A DNA stretch of 64,000 nt from Phorcus lineatus. Lineage: Eukaryota > Mollusca > Gastropoda > Trochida > Trochidae. The translations under genes and the position numbers were made by a program. The notes under the pieces are model-generated. The model saw nothing but the letters and a program-made list of their open reading frames with translations. It did no database searches and was not told the origin of the DNA. This document shows positions 1 to 11,745 of this stretch, one piece after another. How positions within the stretch are numbered: position 1 is the first letter of the stretch; each line of letters begins with the position of its first letter. The stretch covers positions 34,588,908 through 34,652,907 of the forward strand of contig OV121083.1 in NCBI GenBank assembly GCA_921293015.1. Reading direction: 5' to 3'.

Positions 1-159
1 TTATCCCCACAGAAAAGTTTTATCATTCAGTTTCAGTAGATAATTGTGTTCCTGTGTAAGGCAAAGAGAACAATCAGTTTCTTACATGCGTGATATACAA
101 TAAAACTTCATTTCTTTCATGGGTTATCATTCTTAATTATGTGTTAGAATGTTTTAACA

Positions 160-1195
160 ACCATGCTTGTATGAGGATTAAAATACAGAGACCATCATTC
201 TCGAAGTAGGATAGAATTCGAAGACACTCATTCTTGTATGTGGGATGGAATATGCCAAGACAATCATCCTTGTATAAGGGTTAAAATACAGAAACAATCA
301 TTCTTGAAGAGGGATAGAATGCCAAGGCAATCATTCTTGTACAAGGTTAAAAATACAGAGACAATCATTCTTGAAGTGGGATAGAATTCCATAACAATCA
401 TTCTTGTACAACGGTTGAAATACAGAGACAAATATTGTTGTATGTGGGATAGAATGCCAAGACAATCATTCTTTTACAAGGTTAAAAATACAGAGACAAT
501 CATTCTTGAAGTGGGATAGAATTCCATAACAATCATTCTTGTACAAGGGTTAAAATACAGGGACAATCATTCTTGAAGTGGGATAGAATGCCAAGACAAT
601 CATTCTTGTACAAGGTTAGAAATACAGAGACAATCATTCTTGAAGTGGGATAGAATTCCATAACAATCATTCTTGTACAAGGGTTAAAATACAGAGACAA
701 TCATTCTTGAAGTGGGATAGAATGCCAAGACAATCATTCTTGTACAAGGGTTAAAATACAGAGACAATCATTCTTGAAGTGGGATAGAATTCCATAACAA
801 TCATTCTTGTACAAGGGTTAAAATACAGAGACAATCATTCTTGAAGTGGGATAGAATGCCAAGACAATCATTCTTGTACAAGGGTTAAAATACAGAGACA
901 ATCATTCTTGAAGTGGGATAGAATTCCATAACAATCATTCTTGTACAAGGTTAGAAATACAGAGACAATCATTCTTGAAGTGGGATAGAATGCCAAGACA
1001 ATCATTCTTGTACAAGGTTAGAAATACAGAGACAATCATTCTTGAAGTGGGATAGATTGCCAAGACAATCATTCTTGTACAAGGGTTAAAATACAGAGAC
1101 AATCTTTCTTGAAGTGGGATAGATTGCCAAGACAATTATTCTAGTATATGGGATAGAATACCTAAACAATCATTATTGGTTATGGGATAGAATTT
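160..1195. repeat. 67-bp satellite with 134-bp higher-order structure
   Basis: Each unit has two related halves that begin ACAATCATTCTTG, one continuing GAAGTGGGATAGAAT and the other TACAAGGGTTAAAATACAG. Anchors at 508, 575 and 642 give a 67-bp period. From about 510 to 1010 the bases after GGGATAGAAT alternate strictly between TCCATA and GCCAAG, so the true unit is 134 bp. Copies are nearly identical in the middle and decayed at both edges (160-300 and 1100-1195), as expected for unequal exchange. The short minus-strand open frame inside it is a product of the repeat. Confidence 0.95.
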
Positions 1196-2334
1196 TATTA
1201 ACACTTTTACGGAACCAATATCTGTATTCCATGCTATAATTTTTAATTATTGTCATAAACATACAATGAAATATCTGAAATGGAGAAAAGTTGAAAGAAT
1301 AATTCATAACAATTTTCTCATATCTCTGCAAAACAAATAGTTGGTTGCTGGGAAGGAAGTGTACTCTGTGATAAGAAAGCAGAGCGGAAGGTTATAACCT
1401 GTGAAATAGACATTTTACAAGCTGAGATGCCCAAACCACTTGTCATTCTCACATGATATTGACATCATATTGTGAAATGAACATTTGGTTTTCAATTAAT
1501 TGCAGTGCAATTCTCGTTTTGGTAGCATACATGATAAGACAATAATCAACCTCAGTTTAAGGAAGGGTGTTTGTGGGATTTGTAATAAACTAGGGGTCTT
1601 TAGTTGGAACTTCATCTCAATATATCTCAGTAAATATTTTTGTTAAGCCAAATGTGTTAATGTAGTTTTCACAGAATGCAGTTGGCAGGAATCAATTCCT
1701 TTGCTCTTTGACTAAATACCAAAGAGTAATGGATTACTATAGCTATAGATCATCACCATATATATATCATTTCTATAGCTAATAGTATTTTAAAATCATA
1801 CCATAAAAAATAAATAAATTTATCATGAAGGATAGATGAATTATCAGTTAAAAGATGGAATAAAGCTTTGAGAATTGAGAAATGTTTGTAGAAATGAAAA
1901 TGTTTGTAGATATTTGTATCCAAACATTTGACTCTATGAAAACAGTTTTAGTACAAAAACATATTAAAAAGTGTATCTCTGAAAACAGATTATTTCTTGT
2001 AAAATGTTACAACATGTTTCTTTGAATATAAGACTAATAAAGCCATATATGTCACAGGTTCATGTATATCATATTCCAGCCATTCTGTCTACGATGTTGA
2101 ATGTGGTTTTCATCATAAACTAAAATATTTTCAGAGTCAGAAAAACATTCCATCGAGACAAAGTAAACTTTGATCTTAAAATAATTCATGATATCTATTC
2201 CATTGGAGTTGTGAGCAATCCTATCCACGATGTACTTTGCTCAAAAAGAAAAATATTCAGTATTGTTACCACATATTTTTTCCAGCTCATTTTTCAAGTG
2301 CAAAAGGGAAGAATCCCAGGAAATCTATGTACAA
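1196..2334. other. AT-rich noncoding stretch
   Basis: No coding-like frame, RNA gene or repeat array is visible. It holds only short AT runs and a small CTATAGCTA-type imperfect palindrome near 1740-1785. Confidence 0.6.
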
Positions 2335-2506
2335 GTGAAAAGTACAACTGCAGAAGGTAAATGTACAACTGCATAACTGAAATGTAAAACTGCATTAACA
2401 AAATGTATAACTGTTTAATTGATATGTAAAACTGTATAATTGATATGAACAACTAAGCAAGTCAAATGTACAACCTGTATAAGTGATATGGACAACTGCA
2501 CAAGTG
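2335..2506. repeat. Degenerate ~22-bp tandem repeat
   Basis: About eight diverged copies of a unit resembling GTACAACTGCATAANTGATAT follow each other. Spacing varies between about 18 and 24 bp. It looks like an old minisatellite; no coding potential. Confidence 0.6.
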
Positions 2507-5108
2507 TAAGTCTAGAATACAGAACCCCACCCTCTATCTACTGAACTGTTGCCCCTTTTTATGGCTAGACTACAGACCATTAGGAACATATGGTTAACAT
2601 TTTTTTCCTTCAGTTCTCAATGTTTTGCATTTGTTATTGATAGGGGTCATAACAAAATGAACTTCTACTCATTTTCTGGCTTTGTGAAACTGTGATATCA
2701 TTACCAAATGTTGTTTGGTAATGGTTGAGCCATGACCTAACATGATTGACATTTAAACCAAAAAAACAATTCTTTGTTATTTGTTTTGCTTGTCAGACCA
2801 TGAAATGTATTGATATGTGAAACCTTAGATATGCAAAACTTTAGAAACTTATATCAACAAGACATGAAACATACAATTTATGATATCTTTTATATAACTT
2901 TTAACCTCCTATTTATGATTTATAGTACATGTAATTTTAGCGTTTTAATACATTTTGCCAAAGTGACAGAATACAATGTGAAAATTCTTAAAATGAATTG
3001 TGAAATATCATGAAATAAGATGATCAAATCATTAAGGAAATGGAAAATAACTATATTGCTTTACAAAATGAATAAAATAAAACAGGAAAAGCGGGACAAT
3101 TTACCATTGTAATACAACAATCATGATCCCTTCCAAAGATCTCAAATCTTTGATCTTAATGCTAAATATCAAATCTACATTCAAGTGTTCATGCAAAATA
3201 AAGACAGTATATTTCATTCAAACAAGCACTTCCGCAAGAAGTTGCCACCAAGCTGTGACCACTTAAAGTCTTAACGTATACAAACTCTTGGTGAAATGAA
3301 CAGTACCTGTGAAGAAATGGACATGACTCGGGGGTCGTACATTACACAATAACAACACTTGTTTCAAGTCGAATGTCAACTGTGACTCTGATTGGTGTTT
3401 GTGACTTGTCAATTACGCCCAAACGAGGCCAGTAAAGCAACGACTGTATCAATCCATCATGAATTATAGTTGCTTTGTGAAACAGAAGCAAACATTAGTA
3501 CAAATAACTTGCTGTCTATTATGTGTTCTTTGTTGACAAACTTGTCTATAATCAAATGTACATTTCACTGTGTCGCATCTCATGTCAACTGTAACTGATC
3601 AGAGCCCAAACACACAAGAGGATATCACTGTTTGAGGTGTCAATTGTCTTTAAAGGAATCGTGAGCAAGAGGGGCAACTAACAATATCCCCAAACACAGA
3701 CACACAGTGGGAGGCAAATTCCAGATCTTCAGAAAGTGGGAGGTACATTCCTGATCACCAGAATGCCCTGTCATCAGTATGTTCGTCAATTTCATCGTAG
3801 ATTGCAACAATTCTTCAACAGTGGCCCCCTTATTGTCACATTCTTTCAATGTCAATAATATCATCATGTAACATCAATAAACATAATCGCACATAAAACA
3901 AAAAATATTGTTCAACTCTTGAAACATACTTTTTTCATCTTATGATAGAAAGGCAAGAAAGATGGTGGCATACATTTCAGGATTCACGAAACAGAGGCTT
4001 GTATTCCACATCAGCTGCTCAAAGGCACATTCACTTGTCAAGATTAAAGATTTTTCCGTCATGAATTGACATATCTTTTCATCAATTTCACTAAATATAA
4101 TGAATTGTAACATAGGTATTTTGGAGTTTGTCTCATAAAAGGAGATCAAATATTGGTATTGTATTGTGTACAAAACTCTTAAAAGGAAAATGTATAAAGA
4201 TGATACAAATAAGATAAAGGTGATAGAACATATATCACACATATAGATAGGCATTAATAGGGCGTAAAGGACCTCAAGAATTTGGGGAGTTAAGATCTCC
4301 TATTTGATGGGGGAAGGGAGGTCTAGGGGATCTGGGGAAGGTGTCTGTAGAGGATTGCATATGCTTTTGGATATCTTAAAATACAGCAATTAAGATACAA
4401 AAATCTTCACACTTCAACTATTGCAGTAAAAGATTTACATAATGAGTTTATATTAACTAACAAAACTCTACCCATTCTAAATACCACGATCATTGAAAAG
4501 ACTTGAAATTATTCAATTCAGGTTCCTTTGAATGAAAAACATGATGACTCAAGCTTTCCCCAAAAATTTATCACAATATTGATGTCAATCAGTAATTACC
4601 ACAAATCTTCTAAAGAAACACCAGCTAGATTTTAACAATGACGTAGGTTCCATCTTTTTGCACAAGTTGTCATGCTTTCTTCCAAGTGTGTAACTCTTTG
4701 AATCGTGAGTCCATTCAAACAATCACCATCAAAATGTAAACTAAAACATAAGTCTTGAAGGGCAATAAAGTGGCATACAGAAGAAAATCATGATTTTTCT
4801 GGATAACAACTTCATATACTTCCCATTTAAAACACTAAACCTAAAATGACACAATAAAAATAAAAACATAGAAACAGTTTTTTAAATGCCTCATCTTGTG
4901 AGAAGATATAAAAGACGGAGTGAATGGCGTCAGTTTCCCAAGCCATTGACCTCTCTGGAAGAAAGGGGAGGTATCAGGATCAAAGAGAAGCAAGTAAATA
5001 AAGCATTCTGGGAATAAAACAAGTCAGCAATTTCTCTACTATCACATTCAGCACACAATCTATTGATACTTGGCTTCCAAGATTTACAAGCAGAGAACAC
5101 CAAAGGCT
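2507..5108. other. AT-rich noncoding stretch
   Basis: Short open frames here (for example 2810-3013 plus and 3940-4254 minus) are AT-driven, with Phe/Ile/Lys/Asn-rich composition, no recognisable domain and no convincing splice context. A GC-richer patch at 4260-4360 is simple G-rich sequence. Confidence 0.55.
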
Positions 5109-5119
5109 GGATTCGAACC
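5109..5119 (-). other. Isolated tRNA B-box-like motif
   Basis: The minus strand reads GGTTCGAATCC, a perfect RNA polymerase III B box. No A box is evident upstream of it on that strand and no cloverleaf can be drawn, so this may be a SINE remnant or chance. It directly abuts the 67-bp tandem repeat at 5136. Confidence 0.3.
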
Positions 5120-5135
5120 TGGGAAATTCATGGCA

Positions 5136-5330
5136 TGGATAACTGCTGATTTCACAAGATGTAAGACTGTGTAAGATTTGGTAATTTTACATCTTATAGC
5201 AATGGATTACTGCAGATTTCTCAGAATGTAAGACTCGTTAGATTTGCTCAATTTACATCTTGCAGCTATGAATTATTGCTGATTTCTTGGGATGTAAGAC
5301 TTGAAAGATTCACTCATAAGATATTTTTCA
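5136..5330. repeat. ~67-bp tandem repeat, 2.7 copies
   Basis: Units begin at 5136, 5203 and 5269 with TGGATAACTGCTGATTTC-like sequence and continue with GATGTAAGACT, then GATTTG, then TTACATCTT. Each unit carries a GATGTAA/TTACATC inverted pair, so single strands could fold into short hairpins. The third copy is truncated. Confidence 0.8.
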
Positions 5331-5342
5331 TCATCATAATCA

Positions 5343-5451
5343 GGGCCTATATTTTCGAAGCTCTCTTAGTGCTAAGTTAGTCTTAAGCCAATGTTAATGT
5401 ATGGTACTTACGACTATCTCAGTGCTAAGAGAGCTTCGAAAATCTGGGCTC
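5343..5451. mobile_element. Foldback / MITE-like element, family A copy 1
   Basis: Two arms of about 45 bp (5343-5387 and 5407-5451) are inverted copies around a 19-bp loop. The shared core is TTTTCGAAGCTCTCTTAG, followed by GTGCTAAG or CACTGAG and then TAGTCNTAAG. A second, single-arm copy lies at 18669. No coding capacity, so any transposition would have used enzymes supplied in trans. A CAG flanks both ends and might be a target-site duplication, but it is too short to trust. Confidence 0.8.
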
Positions 5452-5584
5452 AGATTCATAATTTAGCAGCTGATTTGAAAATGTTTCCACTTATTCATAA
5501 AATCATTAAGATTTTTTGGATAAGAAATTATCTTATTCTGTTAGCTAGCTGATGCCAAATAATGTCCATAACACTACTTTTTAC

Positions 5585-5708
5585 ATTCCACAATGCACAG
5601 CCACATTAGTGTTGCTGGTTTTCTCCCTGCAATAATACTATAGCTATCATGATACAAGTGAAATCCTCTTGAAAAGCGGCGTTAAACCCCAAACCACATC
5701 ACCTCACT
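5585..5708 (-). mobile_element. SINE fragment (GGGGTTTAACGC family), minus strand
   Basis: Read on the minus strand this has GGGGTTTAACGCCGCTTTTC, then ATTTCACTT, then TAGTATTATTGCAGGGAGAA, then GCAACAC and TGTGGCT-TGCATTG. The copy at 31141 has the same blocks in the same order, so it is a dispersed family. Such a central block is typical of molluscan tRNA-derived SINEs (from memory of the family). The tRNA-like head seen in the 31-kb copy is missing or decayed here. Confidence 0.75.
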
Positions 5709-8700
5709 TTTTAGGTAGAAGCTTAAACTGTGACCGAATCACAACCTAATGCTAAATGCAGCCTGCGCTAAAAGGCACACTAAATTTTAACAGTAACACA
5801 GGTTCTATTTATCTGTTTTTTATTACCAACTTTAGCAACCTGTCATTTTATTAATTTTTATCAAAATTTAAAAACCTGATCCACATGATTTAGACAAAAA
5901 CTAAAACATTTGGAAAAATACTGTGTATTCAAAGTTTTTGCTCAGCATAAAATTGTTTATTATTTCTCAAGCACATAAGAAAAAGTAGTTTAAACCACAA
6001 GTGTCTGATTTGGCAATTCATACAAAACTGACCCCTTTCCCCTTCATTTATCCTTCAATTTGGTTTATCTGTCATGGATAAATAGATAAAGATTTCAATT
6101 CAATATAACTTAAGGGAAAAAAATCGCAACTTGAGAGCTTCTCTAAAAGAGGTTAATGCCCCATAAGAGACATCCAACAGTCCCCCTAAATACCTGGGCA
6201 TCAAGTAGAAGAGAGGGGCAACAAAAAATGCTGAATCGGCAAATCGTATTCACCAGCTGTCGTCTAACCCAAAGGTGTGTTGGGTCGTTGAGTGGATCGA
6301 GGCAACAGGTAGCAAGCACGGGGAGGTTTTTAATCTTAAGATTAGAAAATAAAGCTGTGTCAGGAATTTACAACATATTTAAAACATATCCAACATTGGT
6401 ACATAAAATTTGAATTTCTCACAAAATATAGGAAAAAAGGAATTTAATAAAATACTCTTTCAAACCTAAAGTTTGTCAGCTGAAATGAAATAAAGAAAAT
6501 TAAAGATGATATGAGAAAAACTGCAACCCAAAAATGTTATAGAATTTACATAGGTATATATAAAGAAATATTGAAATAAACATTCTAATCATTTGTAAAC
6601 AAATTATGAATGGATAACAGATATGGATCGATCTAAGTCTTATGCTTAGCATATGTTAACTAAAAAACAAAGATCATGACACATACTTAGCATATTGTGA
6701 ATGGGTGAGGAATGTACCGCTGAAGTATTGGTTGAGTTTTTTGGTTGTATTTTACCCCTGCCTCACACGATAAGGCAAATAGGTAAAATTCCGCTCCTTG
6801 AGAAAAAATTTGAACACCCAGCTGGCTTAAGAATATCACAACTTTGAATAATACGGTTGTCATTCCTCTTTTAAGAACAAAGTCATTTGTCATTTATTAT
6901 CACATTTATATCAAATTCTAATCATTTCTATGTTTAGAATTACCATATATTTCCTAATAAATCTTACCTTCATTAGAAAAAGTAAGTTAGAGATATCAGA
7001 ATATTTGAAAATGATATGTTATCAATGTGAAAATGGAAAAGTCATTATTCATAATTTCAATTCATTAAAGATATTTTCTCCCTAGTATATCAGATATGTT
7101 TCTTTTTAGTGAAAATGGTAGAAGTTCATTCCCTGATAAATAACTAATGCTTTATAAGCCTAAACAAATTCAATGTCAACAAATGATCCAATAATTGCCA
7201 ATTTCAACAATCATTTACCTTAAATATAATTATTGCTTCAAGAAATCAACAAAATTGATAAAGTTTGGTTTCTTAATTCAAAGTTGTTAACTCGGCAAAT
7301 ACAAGATGTTTTAGAGATTGTCGATTTCAGTAAAGAAACTGGTTCAGTTTGTCAATGACATTCTGTGGGACAAACACTGGAACAAACAAGAGCATGACAA
7401 GTAAACAAACCTCCCACTCATGTCATATTGATTGACTCCTCAGTTATTTCAAACCTCCTTCATACCGGATAAAAACATATGTAGGCTGTCCTCGTTTGCC
7501 TTTGATAAAATTAAAAGAAGTTTAACATTTTGTAAATTTTGAGGTTATTATGTGAAAACTGGACTTTTATCATGAACATTTTGACAAAATATTCTTATCT
7601 TTTGAAAGTGATAGAAAATATGTTAACATATATGTGATTTCACTTTTAAATATGTTCTCTTGTTGTTGTTAAAAAACTTTTATATTTAATACATATGAAC
7701 TTTACTAACATATTTATAATGAGATTTACAGATAAGATATGACATATATTAAAAACATGCTTAAATATGGTTGAAGAATCTTTGCTAAATGTGAATTTAA
7801 TGGTAATAAAGAAGTTGATCAACAATAAAGTTCCTTGCCTTCTCCATGATACAAACATGCCTACTAAAATGACGCTCAAACAGACTTAGAAGATCATACC
7901 ATTCTCCTAGTCCATTTCTGTAGCAGCAATATTTTTTCATTTTACTAAAGAATTTTATTTTTTAAAATATCTTAAATATATCTTAATATTAATATCAATA
8001 GCAGTAGCAATATCTTAAGAACTATTTTTTATTATAAATGTTTTTTATTATAAAATTAATGAAATCTATATTGTTCCTTGACATTTCTTATAAATTACAT
8101 GTTTTATAACAGAGTTGTCACTACGTCAAAATTACACAGGCAACTGATTTTGCCATTTTTATCTTTTTCTATAACCAAATTTGGTCATCTCATCTTTAAA
8201 TTGTACTAATTCCAATCTTTTCTCACTTGAAACAACTGGATTTTAGGATATATTCTTTTAAACAGAGTTGCTTCCCTTTGAATCCTCAATGCATCAGTTT
8301 GTGAAGGGAAATGACTGCAATTGACGACAGTTCTTCTTGTTGTAATGTGATATTGACAATACTTGACTTTCCAACATCATTACATCATGTCAAATGACAA
8401 ACTCTTTTATCAACAAACAATTTCAATTGAGGGCACTTCAAATCCTATAGAAAAATAACATGGAAGGATTATAATACAAATATCAATTTTCTTGTATATA
8501 TATACTTAACTTTTGAACAAATCATTAACTTATGTCTCTTATTTCAACAGACAATTATAAGTGAAAGCACTTCATAGCTCTCCAGAATATATAGTATAGG
8601 AAAAGCTTACATAAGTTATCATTTTTCATACATCCAATATCAAATGAAATGTCAGACTATTGTTGGAATCATGTGCTTTATCATATGTGAAATATATCAT

Positions 8701-8889
8701 ATCATATATCTTCTCAATTTGCCATTGACCTTTTGATTCCAATTTATTATTGTTTCAGGAATATTTTAAGGAGAGTTAAAGAGGCAGTTCCTTGCAATAG
8801 TATAGCCATTCTAACAATATGATACGCCTGATAGCAAAGTTTAATTCTAATTATTAGTGTTAAATTTTTGTAAATGTTGGTTTTCCTTA
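5709..8889. other. AT-rich noncoding stretch
   Basis: Nothing recognisable. A slightly GC-richer patch at 6150-6340 contains an 85-codon open frame (6156-6413 plus) with no known domain. The remainder is AT-rich with poly-A and poly-T runs. Confidence 0.55.
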
Positions 8890-9164
8890 GCATGATAAGA
8901 CATAAAAAAATGATTTGTCTTCTTAAGCATGACATGAAATACAACAATTAATGGTCTTCTTTAGCATGACATGAAATACAAAAATGATTGGTCTTCTTTA
9001 GCATGACATGAAATCAAAAAATGATTGGTCTTCTTCAGCATGACATGAAATACAACAATTAATGGTCTTCTTTAGCATGACATGAAATACAACAGTTAAT
9101 GGTCTTCTTTAGCATGACATGAAATTAAAAAATGATTGGTCTTCTTCAGCATGACATGAAATAC
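8890..9164. repeat. 37-bp minisatellite, 8 copies
   Basis: GCATGACATGAAAT-type unit starts fall at 8890, 8927, 8964, 9001, 9038, 9075, 9112 and 9149, an exact 37-bp step with no indels. Copies differ mainly in CAACAATTAATGG versus AAAAAATGATTGG and in TTTA versus TTCA before the next start, giving sub-types that could be used for typing alleles. Confidence 0.95.
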
Positions 9165-10130
9165 ACATGTGTTCATTATCACATTATGTGCCAATTTAAA
9201 AATTGAAAGAATTATGACAGCATTTTAATTCATCATTATCATATATTGAAATTTAGATATAATTGAATAATACTCAATTGAAAAAAATTTTATTGAAATT
9301 TTATGACCAAATATTGTATGAACATAACTTTATTGACAGGAAAAATTCAAGGTTTACATTTGCCTTTATTGGAATGAAACCATCGTTAGCAGACAGAGAT
9401 TTTAACAATGATGTTTTATTTATCATTTATTATTTATTTATTATGACATCAAAGAAACGTTGTCATAAATCTTGACCTACATATTTCGACTTCCTGAAAT
9501 TAACATTTGTTTGAAATCCATTTTTTTGTTTATTTGTTAACTTGAAACATTTTGGCAAAATGTCAATGTCTGGCCACTCTACAAATTTGACATGATTTTT
9601 TCAAAGAAATCTCCCCTGATCTAACAGTTTGGCAGGTTCTGTATAAGCCAGGGGAAAACACAACCTCTCCACAATTTTATATGCTCAGGACAACAGAGCA
9701 CTATTCAAATATTGAAGTTCGAAAGCAACAATCCTTGCAGAACAACATGCTTTCCTTTTTTATATCGTTTGTTTTTGTAAAGACACAGAAAAAGGACAAT
9801 GATTTGTTTGTGTAGCCTTTGCCATTTAGCTCTTACATGAGAAACTTTGATTTATATAATATGTATTATTATTTCATACAAAGATGCTTTGTATTTCTGT
9901 TATGATGCCTTTATAAATAATTATTCATATATGATTTTGATCCCAATTGATAATTTCTATGAGTTTATAAATGCTGTAAATTACATGTTAAGTACATATA
10001 TATGATATCACTTACATTGCAAAATTCAAAGATGATTATTTCATACAAGATTCAAATGAAACATTTTGAATCTTAGTTATTGAATCTATTTGTCATTAAA
10101 TAATCCCAGATTTACCCTTTAGTGACAAAA
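9165..10130. other. AT-rich noncoding stretch
   Basis: No supported feature. The 70-codon frame at 9263-9475 (plus) has ordinary AT-rich composition and no domain. Confidence 0.5.
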
Positions 10131-10350
10131 AGAACCTTAATCTTGAATTTTTTATTCACAAAATAAACCCCAGAATTTTGAATCGACTTTTCACAAGATG
10201 AACTCTGATTCTTCAATTTTACTTTGCACAAAATAAAACACTGAATCTTGAATCATCTTGTCACAAAATAAAACACTGAATCTTGAATCGTCTTGTCACA
10301 AAATAAAACCCTGAAACTTGAATCTGCTTGTCGCAAAATAAAACCCTCCA
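10131..10350. repeat. 35-bp minisatellite, ~6 copies
   Basis: Unit contains CACAAAATAAAACNCTGAAT followed by CTTGAATCNTCTTGT. Anchors at 10261, 10296 and 10331 give a 35-bp period. The left copies (10131-10225) are diverged and the right copies close to identical. Confidence 0.85.
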
Positions 10351-11039
10351 GTTGAAAACAGTTATGTCATTTGCAACACAGGTTTGTCAATGGATAAGAC
10401 TATTTAAATCCTAACCTCTTTTGACCCTCTTCTGTCAGGCAGAGTTCTAGTGTGCTTTTGGCACAGTTAGGAAAATCCCTTTGAAAAGTCACTTTTTTGT
10501 GTCAATGGCCTTGGCTGAGAATATACAAAGTGAGGGGCAAATCACTTGGCACTAAACAGAGGGTTATCACCTCCATGCTAAGAGGCTCCAGAGATTTTTC
10601 AAAGGGTTTCCAGTTGGTATATATCCTAAATTTGATAAACCTCCTCAGAAAAAGAGAAATTTATGCCAAGAATGATAATCAAATTTGTTTTAACCTTTAA
10701 CTACCAATTTTATAAGTTTGCTCAAGCTTTTACAAATTCTAAGTGTATTTTAATAAGATGCTGTCTTTTTGTAAAGTATTAATTACCAAGTCATTTCTAA
10801 ATAAAGAATTTCCAAAAATTGGATTTTGATACTTTATAATAACTGATGTTATAAAAATGATGTTTTTTATTTCATATATAGTATCTATACTTTCTATTCA
10901 TACAAAATATTTCTAGATATTATATATTGCATATTTCTTATGCTAATTAGTCTCTTAGGGCATTTTAAAGTAGCATACATTAGAGAAGCAAGATCCTTTG
11001 GATAAAAACTACTTTTGGTGAAAATACAAGGTGTTTTAG
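10351..11039. other. AT-rich noncoding stretch
   Basis: No recognisable gene or repeat. A 67-codon frame at 10497-10700 has no known domain. Confidence 0.5.
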
Positions 11040-11072
11040 AATATATGCATGTTCCTTCTTTCACCTGATAGA

Positions 11073-11340
11073 TAAATATAAGTAAATGTTGATGAAGGAG
11101 TAAGCATATACTATGATATGTTATGTATTTTCACAATACAAAGAAATTGATATCCCAATTTTTTTGTTATTCTTACTTATAGAAAAAACCAATAAAGTAA
11201 AATTATATATAATATATATATGTTGAAGAATGAATAAGCACATACTCTGATATTTTATGTATTTTCCCCAAAAAGAAGTTGATATCCAAAAATTCTTGTT
11301 ATTCTTACCTATAAAAACATATGTCACAAATAGATATAAG
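11073..11340. repeat. Direct duplication, ~133-bp unit, 2 copies
   Basis: Blocks at 11088-11182 and 11221-11313 align throughout: GTTGA-GAA-GA-TAAGCA, TATGTATTTTC, TTGATATCC, TTGTTATTCTTAC. The phrase ATATAAGTAAATGTT precedes the first block and follows the second. An AT dinucleotide run lies between them. The 106-codon minus-strand frame here is generated by the duplication. Confidence 0.7.
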
Positions 11341-11499
11341 TAAATGTTTTCAAGAGGATAAAACTTCAACCATATTGATCCAAAGAATGTAATTAACATA
11401 CAGACAAACCTATACAGGAAAGTGGTACTATCAGTTTGCAAAGGATTAGCATATAGAGTATTTACTCCAGCCTTGTCCCATGGTCACTTATAGTATACA

Positions 11500-11745
11500 T
11501 AGACTCTTGGTGGTCAATAGCCAATGAAATGACCCCTAGGTTGCCAATTACATTGCAATGAACACCAAGAGTCGTAACTGTCACCCTTGATTACTGCTGA
11601 TACATTCAAGCACACACTCTAAGCCTTGTCTATAGCACCCCTTAACTCGTCCATATCACATTCTAGCTTGTCTATATCAGCATGTCTGTGTGCTCTGTAA
11701 CTTGTTTATATCACGTTCTTGGCTGTTTATAGCAGGGGTTTATGT
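11500..11745. repeat. Small inverted repeat plus degenerate ~27-bp tandem repeat
   Basis: GACTCTTGGTG near 11503 is inverted as CACCAAGAGTC near 11560. From 11620 to 11745 about five copies resemble CTTGTCTATATCACNTTCTNG, spaced about 25-28 bp and badly decayed. Confidence 0.45.

Noticed and set aside
935..1135. 66-codon minus-strand frame
   Set aside because: Lies wholly inside the 67-bp satellite.
160..10350. Could the regular arrays (67, 37, 35 bp) be CRISPR?
   Set aside because: The whole unit repeats; there are no unique spacers, no leader or cas genes, and the DNA is eukaryotic.
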